A stretch of 49,254 bases of DNA from Candidatus Woesearchaeota archaeon. Its GTDB lineage: Archaea > Nanobdellota > Nanobdellia > Woesearchaeales > GW2011-AR9. Shown piece by piece: positions 48,863 to 49,254 of the stretch (its first letter is position 1; each line of letters opens with the position of its first letter). The notes below the pieces were generated by a model. That model saw only the letters and a list, made by a program, of their open reading frames with translations. It made no database searches and was not told the origin of the DNA. The position numbers and the translations under genes are program-made. Location of the stretch: assembly GCA_016181265.1 (NCBI GenBank), contig JACOZP010000001.1, positions 1 through 49,254 on the forward strand. The letters are read 5' to 3'.

Positions 48863-49038
48863 TGCGGTAGCGGGGACTTTCGAGACAAGTTTTACCACAT
48901 CACGTGGACGCGAACCAATTGGATTTCACTGCGCAAACTTTTTCTTTCGAACCCCGGTCACAGCCTGATTACGATCAAGCTACTGGATAGTACCTTGCTG
49001 TTGGCAAGGCCGCATACTAACCACTATACGACTACCGC
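48863..49038 (-). tRNA. tRNA-Gly(GCC) with two introns (~48967-49001 and ~48877-48945)
   Basis: Minus strand: acceptor GCGGTAG/CTACCGC, D-arm GTAT-AGTGGTTA-GTAT, anticodon stem CGGCC/GGCTG with loop TTGCCAA, T-stem CGGGG/CCCCG, A73; T-loop TTCGAA|T interrupted by ~69 nt. Confidence 0.85.
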
Positions 49039-49145
49039 ATTCTGTTTCGCAAAAGTCTAATTATTAATAAAGCTTTTTGTTTGTTCTCGGGAATGTGCTA
49101 TCACGTTTTTAGTTCGCATATAATACCTCACTTTGGTGAGGTTAT

Positions 49146-49254
49146 ATGTATGAATTAAATTTTAAGAAAAGAGTTTGGATAGTTAAACAGCGTTTGAATG
49201 GTGTGCCTACCTCAAAAGTTGCTTTAAGTCAGAATATCAGCACTAGAACCGTAC
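49146..49254 (+). mobile_element. N-terminus of a putative HTH-containing transposase/integrase, cut by the window edge
   Basis: MYELNFKKRVWIVKQRLNGVPTSKVALSQNISTRTV, resembling helix-turn-helix N-termini of IS481-like transposases. Confidence 0.5.

Noticed and set aside
48736-48888. N-terminal extension of the 48082 minus-strand ORF
   Set aside because: It would overlap the tRNA-Gly 3' end; ATG at 48735 is more plausible.

Overview
The window reads as an archaeal chromosome segment, probably DPANN and Woesearchaeota-like (inference from gene content and archaeal TATA-like promoters). Housekeeping genes: ftsZ, sepF, rpS6e, proS, ileS, a short alaS, ftsY, prefoldin alpha, taw1/TYW1, a MiaB/CDKAL1-like methylthiotransferase and a Lon-like S16 protease. 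Secretion/surface genes: a VirB11/FlaI-type ATPase locus with three tandem paralogous membrane proteins, and a ~9 kb run of secreted Cys-rich proteins with cohesin-like, dockerin-like, LamG, TSP3-like and TSP1-like modules. The most notable non-coding features are: (1) a ~210-bp dispersed element in two copies (3776-3985 and 42853-43067) with terminal inverted repeats, three internal stems, a compensatory base-pair change between copies and an 11-12 bp flanking direct repeat at copy 1; (2) two tRNA genes, Ser(GCU) and Gly(GCC), each apparently carrying two introns at the same two positions, anticodon loop 37/38 and T-loop ~59/60; (3) several strong intergenic inverted repeats, one of which covers the start codon of a transposase-like ORF at the window's right edge. 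Two genes look frameshifted, one at a G7 run, and the gene at the left edge looks 5'-truncated by a palindrome. Product calls come from reading motifs by eye; no searches were run.
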